From Porticoccus sp963974675 (GTDB lineage Bacteria > Pseudomonadota > Gammaproteobacteria > Pseudomonadales > Porticoccaceae), in assembly GCA_963974675.1 (NCBI GenBank), contig CAXBDQ010000013.1, positions 15,607 through 79,606 on the forward strand: a stretch of DNA of 64,000 nt. Direction: 5' to 3'. Positions 60,238 to 64,000 of this stretch are shown here, in pieces (the first letter of the stretch is position 1; each line of letters begins with the position of its first letter). Below the pieces are notes generated by a model, which did no database searches, was not told where the DNA came from, and worked only from the letters and a program-made list of their open reading frames with translations. Both the position numbers and the translations under genes were made by a program.

Positions 60238-61211
60238 TGAGACTGGCCATTACCCCTGGCGAGCCCTCTGGTATTGGCCCGGATCTACTCGTACAACTCA
60301 TCCAGCAGCCCCAGGATATAGAGCTGGTTGCCTATGCGGACCCCAAGTTGCTTTTGGCTCGAGCCAAACAAATAGGCCTCCCTCTCACACTTCGCTCAGT
60401 CACCCCAAACCAACCCAGGCCGCTCAAACCTGGTGAACTGGCGATACAGCCTATCTCCCTTAGAACACCGGCCAAAGCTGGGACACTAAATTCGGAGAAT
60501 GCCACTTATGTTCTGGACACACTTTCCCAAGCACTAACTGACTGCCAAAACAATCATTGCCAAGCAATGGTGACAGGGCCCGTTCACAAGGGTGTCATCA
60601 ATGATGCAGGTATCAGCTTTAGCGGCCACACTGAATTTCTGGCAGAAAATACTCACACCCCCAAAGTCGTTATGATGCTGGCAACTGAAGGACTGAGAGT
60701 CGCTCTTGCCACCACCCACCTTCCTCTATCGGAGGTTCCATCAGCGATAACCAACGAACTACTTAAACAGGTTATCCATATTTTACATAACGACTTACAA
60801 CAGAAATTTGGAATCAAACAACCTAAAATTCTAGTTTGCGGACTCAATCCCCATGCCGGTGAAGGTGGTCACATGGGAAGGGAAGAAATTGAAATAATAG
60901 AACCCTGCCTCAACGAACTGCGTGCTCAAGGATTTTCCCTACAAGGGCCACTTCCCGCCGACACCCTATTTACACCCAAATATTTGGAAAACTGCGATGC
61001 CGTATTGGCTATGTACCATGACCAGGGGTTACCCGTATTGAAGTACAAAGGCTTTGGTGCGGCCGTTAATATCACGTTAGGACTACCTATTATCCGCACC
61101 TCTGTTGACCATGGCACTGCGTTGGATCTTGCAGGTACGGGCACAGCAGATATCGGCAGCCTCGTCACCGCCATTGAATATGCCAAAAAAATGGTCAGGA
61201 GCAGCAATTGA
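60234..61211 (+). CDS. pdxA: 4-hydroxythreonine-4-phosphate dehydrogenase
   Basis: The 325-residue protein has GEPSGIGPDL at the N-terminus, the substrate motif TGPVHKGVINDAGISFSGHT, and the metal-binding YHDQGLPVLKY and TSVDHGTALDLAG. PdxA oxidises 4-phosphohydroxythreonine in pyridoxal phosphate synthesis. GTG 60234 and ATG 60237 are adjacent possible starts; both overlap the surA stop. It overlaps rsmA by 4 bases. Confidence 0.97.
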   Translation: MMRLAITPGEPSGIGPDLLVQLIQQPQDIELVAYADPKLLLARAKQIGLPLTLRSVTPNQPRPLKPGELAIQPISLRTPAKAGTLNSENATYVLDTLSQALTDCQNNHCQAMVTGPVHKGVINDAGISFSGHTEFLAENTHTPKVVMMLATEGLRVALATTHLPLSEVPSAITNELLKQVIHILHNDLQQKFGIKQPKILVCGLNPHAGEGGHMGREEIEIIEPCLNELRAQGFSLQGPLPADTLFTPKYLENCDAVLAMYHDQGLPVLKYKGFGAAVNITLGLPIIRTSVDHGTALDLAGTGTADIGSLVTAIEYAKKMVRSSN

Positions 61212-62014
61212 AATCTTCGAAAAAACTGGGCGGACATCAACCTCGCAAACGATTTGGTCAAAATTTTTTGGTTGATCAAAATATTATCGAAAAAATAGTT
61301 TCTGCTATCGCGCCAGCACCGGAACACAATTTGATAGAAATTGGACCCGGTCAAGGAGCCATTACTGGGCCGCTACTTGAAAGATGTCCGCGATTAAATG
61401 TGGTTGAACTGGATAGAGACCTAATTCCAATTCTTGAGAAAAAATTCCAACAATACCCGAACCTCCATATCCATCAAGGCGATGCACTAAAAACAGACTT
61501 CAACCAATTTTATACCAACGAACAACCACTGCGAATTATTGGCAATTTACCCTACAATATTTCCACCCCCCTACTATTTCATTTACTTAGCTTTAATGAA
61601 CAAATTTGTGATATGTACTTTATGCTGCAAAAAGAAGTGGTGGACCGCCTTTGTGCCTCTCCCGGCGAAAAAAACTATGGACGATTAAGTGTTATGGTGC
61701 AATATTATTGTAAGGTGCATCCTTTATTTTTAGTTCCACCCACCGCTTTCAGGCCTGCCCCAAAAGTGGAGTCGGCTATTGTTCAGCTGCGACCCTACAA
61801 CAAGCCACCTCATGTGGCCAAAAGTATCCCAACCCTATCTAAACTGGTGAGAACCTGTTTTCAGCAACGTCGTAAGACCATTCGCAACTCACTGAAACTT
61901 TTTCTCTCTACAGACCAAATGAACCAATTAGATATTGACCTGACGCTTCGCCCAGAAAACCTGAGCGTTGCAGAATTTGTCCAGATCAGCAATCAGATGG
62001 AGGCCTTTCTGTGA
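61208..62014 (+). CDS. rsmA: 16S rRNA (A1518/A1519-N6)-dimethyltransferase
   Basis: The 268-residue protein shows RKRFGQNFLVDQNII, the SAM motif LIEIGPGQGAITGPLL, the catalytic GNLPYNISTPLLFHL and FQQRRKTIRNSL in the C-terminal RNA-binding domain. It dimethylates two adenines near the 16S 3' end. The start is TTG 61208, overlapping pdxA by 4 bases. Confidence 0.97.
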   Translation: MKSSKKLGGHQPRKRFGQNFLVDQNIIEKIVSAIAPAPEHNLIEIGPGQGAITGPLLERCPRLNVVELDRDLIPILEKKFQQYPNLHIHQGDALKTDFNQFYTNEQPLRIIGNLPYNISTPLLFHLLSFNEQICDMYFMLQKEVVDRLCASPGEKNYGRLSVMVQYYCKVHPLFLVPPTAFRPAPKVESAIVQLRPYNKPPHVAKSIPTLSKLVRTCFQQRRKTIRNSLKLFLSTDQMNQLDIDLTLRPENLSVAEFVQISNQMEAFL

Positions 62015-62379
62015 GCGATATTATTGTGACTGTGACCCCAAATTACCTACCAGAACAGTCAAACCCAAAGAAGAACCAGTACTCTTTTACTTACCATGTC
62101 AGCATTGCGAATAATGGCAACCACCCTGCCCAACTTATTAGCCGCCGATGGATCATTACCGATGGCAATGCCCACGTTAAAGAAGTACAAGGTGACGGTG
62201 TTGTAGGAGAGCAACCCTTCATTGCTCCAGGCAAAGCCCACCACTACAGCAGCGGTGTCACCCTAGAAACTCAAGTAGGCACCATGGAAGGCAGTTACCA
62301 GATGGTCAGTAATTCAGGAGAAGAGTTCGATGTAACAATACCCACCTTTTTGTTATCTGTACCTGGCGCTATTCATTGA
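62011..62379 (+). CDS. apaG: ApaG/CorD protein
   Basis: The 122-residue ApaG fold includes YSFTYHVSIANNG, LISRRWIITDGN, VQGDGVVGEQPFIAPG and GTMEGSYQMV. Its biochemical role is unsettled; in enterobacteria it affects cobalt and magnesium phenotypes. The start is GTG 62011. It overlaps rsmA and apaH by 4 bases each. Confidence 0.96.
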   Translation: MSDIIVTVTPNYLPEQSNPKKNQYSFTYHVSIANNGNHPAQLISRRWIITDGNAHVKEVQGDGVVGEQPFIAPGKAHHYSSGVTLETQVGTMEGSYQMVSNSGEEFDVTIPTFLLSVPGAIH

Positions 62380-63227
62380 CCACCTATGCAATCGGTGACA
62401 TCCAAGGCTGCCTTGAACCACTAAAGCACCTTCTTGATAAAGTAAAGTTCGACCCCGCCACGGACAGTCTATGGTCAGTAGGCGATCTCGTTAACCGTGG
62501 ACCGGATTCCCTGGAAACTCTGCGTTTTTGCTACAACTTGGGTAATAGCTTCCGTATGGTCTTGGGCAATCACGATCTTCACTTACTCGCGGTATCTAAG
62601 GACATCCGCCCACCAAGCCGCAGTGACACCCTAGATGAAATTCTTCAAGCACCAGACAAGAGTGAGCTACTACACTGGCTTCAACGACAACCGCTAATGA
62701 TTGAAGACCATGGCTATGTCATGGTGCATGCTGGCATCCCACCGCAATGGTCACTCGAGCAAGCTCGCACCTATGCCAATGAAATAAATGTTGCTCTCTG
62801 CTCCCATTCGACATCACAGCAATTTTTTAATGCGATGTACGGCAATGAACCAGACCTTTGGCAAGAGAACCTTACGCCCCCTATCCGTTGGAGGGCCATC
62901 ACCAATTATTTTACTCGCATGCGCTTTTGTTCGGAGCAAGGTCACATGGAGTTTTCCAAAAAAACCTCGCCAGAAGATTCTCCTAATGGATATAAGCCTT
63001 GGTTTCAGTACGACAATCGCCTCACCAAAGATACCCAAATAATTTTTGGCCATTGGGCCGCCTTGGAAGGTAAAGCTTGTGGTAAAAACTTATTTCCTTT
63101 GGATACCGGCTATATATGGGGTGGTCCTATGCGACTAATGAATCTTGAAACAAAGGAATATATCCAACATCAATCACGGCAACCAAAATTGATGGCACAC
63201 AAAACAACCCCTCACACCTCCTCTTAA
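62376..63227 (+). CDS. apaH: Bis(5'-nucleosyl)-tetraphosphatase, symmetrical
   Basis: The 283-residue metallophosphatase carries IGDIQGCLEPL, GDLVNRGPDSLETL and LGNHDLHLL, the standard metal-binding motifs. The later GHWAALEGKA and LDTGYIWGG also fit. It splits Ap4A into two ADP and so affects RNA capping and stress responses. The start is TTG 62376, inside the apaG stop overlap. It is the last gene of the lptD unit; the 157 bp after it have no clear terminator. Confidence 0.96.
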   Translation: MTTYAIGDIQGCLEPLKHLLDKVKFDPATDSLWSVGDLVNRGPDSLETLRFCYNLGNSFRMVLGNHDLHLLAVSKDIRPPSRSDTLDEILQAPDKSELLHWLQRQPLMIEDHGYVMVHAGIPPQWSLEQARTYANEINVALCSHSTSQQFFNAMYGNEPDLWQENLTPPIRWRAITNYFTRMRFCSEQGHMEFSKKTSPEDSPNGYKPWFQYDNRLTKDTQIIFGHWAALEGKACGKNLFPLDTGYIWGGPMRLMNLETKEYIQHQSRQPKLMAHKTTPHTSS

Positions 63228-63384
63228 ATCTCGCCCACTTAAACAAAAAGCGTTCATTACCCTCTGCAAATCAACGTAAAAAATGCTAAATTCATATGCC
63301 TCTACTGGCTTAACAACACAGACATAAACAGCCAAAAATGTAGACCACAAAAACCCTGATAACTAAATAAAATAGGGGACAAAA

Positions 63385-64000
63385 ATGATCCGATCTCTCT
63401 CTAATTTTTTTACCAGAATCATGCAACGGTGGCTGCCCGATGCATTTATTATCGCGATCATTTTAACCTTTGTTGTAATGATCGCGGGAGTACTTAGTCA
63501 GGATCACTCTCCAGCAAAAATGGCTCAATTTTGGGGTGATGGGGTATGGAATCTCTTGGTTTTCTCCATGCAAGTCATCATCACTCTGGTCACGGGTAGT
63601 GTCCTTGCCCAAACCCCCACCATAAAACGAGGACTTCGAAAACTGGCATCTCTGGCTAAAACCCCCGGCCAAGCGATTATCCTGATGACCGCAATCGCCT
63701 TGATTTGCTGTTGGATTAGCTGGGGGTTTGGCCTAATCGCCAGCGCATTGATGGCACGGGAAATTGCAAGGCAAGTAAAAGGTGTTCACTACCCTCTTCT
63801 GGTTGCCTCCGCTTACTCTGGTATGTTGATCTGGCACGCAGGGCTATCAGGCACAATACCATTGAAAATCGCACTCTCCGACGGTGATGTTCTGAGTACA
63901 TTGATGAATGGAACGACAATTCCCCTTTCTGACACCATCTTCAGCGGGGAGGTGATGACTATCTGCTTAGTTTTACTTATAACCCTACCCATCATCAATC
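63385..64000 (+). CDS. Short-chain fatty acid transporter (AtoE family), 3' end cut by window edge
   Basis: The frame opens at ATG 63385 with AGGGGA 5-6 bases upstream and runs off the right edge, so 205 residues are visible. The sequence is hydrophobic with about six membrane helices. It matches the AtoE family at FFTRIMQRWLPDAFIIAIIL and at WISWGFGLIASALMAREIA, with SAYSGMLIWHAGLSGTIPL after that. It should take up short-chain fatty acids such as acetoacetate or butyrate. Its downstream context is outside the window. Confidence 0.9.
   Translation, partial: MIRSLSNFFTRIMQRWLPDAFIIAIILTFVVMIAGVLSQDHSPAKMAQFWGDGVWNLLVFSMQVIITLVTGSVLAQTPTIKRGLRKLASLAKTPGQAIILMTAIALICCWISWGFGLIASALMAREIARQVKGVHYPLLVASAYSGMLIWHAGLSGTIPLKIALSDGDVLSTLMNGTTIPLSDTIFSGEVMTICLVLLITLPIIN

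Noticed and set aside
1..64000. CRISPR arrays, tRNA or rRNA genes, insertion sequences and phage genes
   Set aside because: I saw no direct repeat arrays, no structured RNA sequences and no transposase, integrase or phage motifs in the translated frames.

Overview
This window reads as chromosome of a gammaproteobacterium, probably marine. The right-hand third carries the gammaproteobacterial order miaB-phoH-ybeY-corC-lnt-leuS-lptE-holA, then amgK/murU divergent from lptD-surA-pdxA-rsmA-apaG-apaH, much as in Pseudomonas and the Cellvibrionales/Spongiibacteraceae group. Gene content and the moderate-to-low GC favour the latter, but I cannot place it to genus. I see no rRNA, tRNA, insertion sequence, prophage or CRISPR array.

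Positions 1-43,000 form a large exopolysaccharide (EPS) region of the exosortase A (XrtA/PEP-CTERM) type. From left to right: a truncated polysaccharide deacetylase; a plus-strand set of flippase, sulfotransferase, ATP-grasp/LMW phosphatase fusion and alpha/beta hydrolase (1027-6219); then a minus-strand array of 18 closely spaced genes from 29375 down to 6255. That array holds export porin, chain-length regulator, tyrosine autokinase, outer-membrane protein, UDP-GlcNAc epimerase, deacetylase, FemAB-like protein, glycosyltransferases, XrtA/EpsI, amidotransferase, adenylate-forming ligase, O-antigen-ligase-like polymerase, a diheme beta-propeller protein and a second sulfotransferase. A divergent plus-strand gene encodes the priming sugar transferase. 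PrsK/PrsR, the sigma-54 two-component system of XrtA loci, follow on the minus strand. Next come two nucleotide-sugar genes (C4-epimerase and 6-dehydrogenase), a four-gene HprK-related kinase/PqqD-like/nucleotidyltransferase cassette with a Tat-exported candidate substrate, and the XrtA-associated ATPase.

The genes describe synthesis of a lipid-linked polysaccharide: UDP-sugars are made, a sugar is primed on undecaprenyl phosphate, and the chain is extended, modified (amidation, deacetylation, probably sulfation), flipped, polymerised and exported under control of a kinase/phosphatase pair. XrtA would anchor PEP-CTERM proteins, none of which is encoded here.

The observations most worth following are: (1) the HprK-related cassette behind a near-perfect sigma-54 promoter, resembling the phospho-tailoring part of some lasso-peptide clusters but with a Tat-exported GYW-motif protein as the likely target; (2) an 89-codon open frame with no start codon after the ATPase, reached by a -1 shift on a run of nine A; (3) an ATP-grasp/LMW tyrosine phosphatase fusion; (4) a diheme TolB-like propeller inside the EPS operon.

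From 43,400 to the right end are housekeeping genes: DUF1820, tRNA modification, RNA maturation, lipoprotein acylation, leucyl-tRNA synthetase, LPS transport, DNA polymerase delta, peptidoglycan recycling, outer-membrane chaperone, pyridoxal phosphate synthesis, 16S rRNA dimethylation and Ap4A hydrolysis. The window ends inside a short-chain fatty acid transporter.
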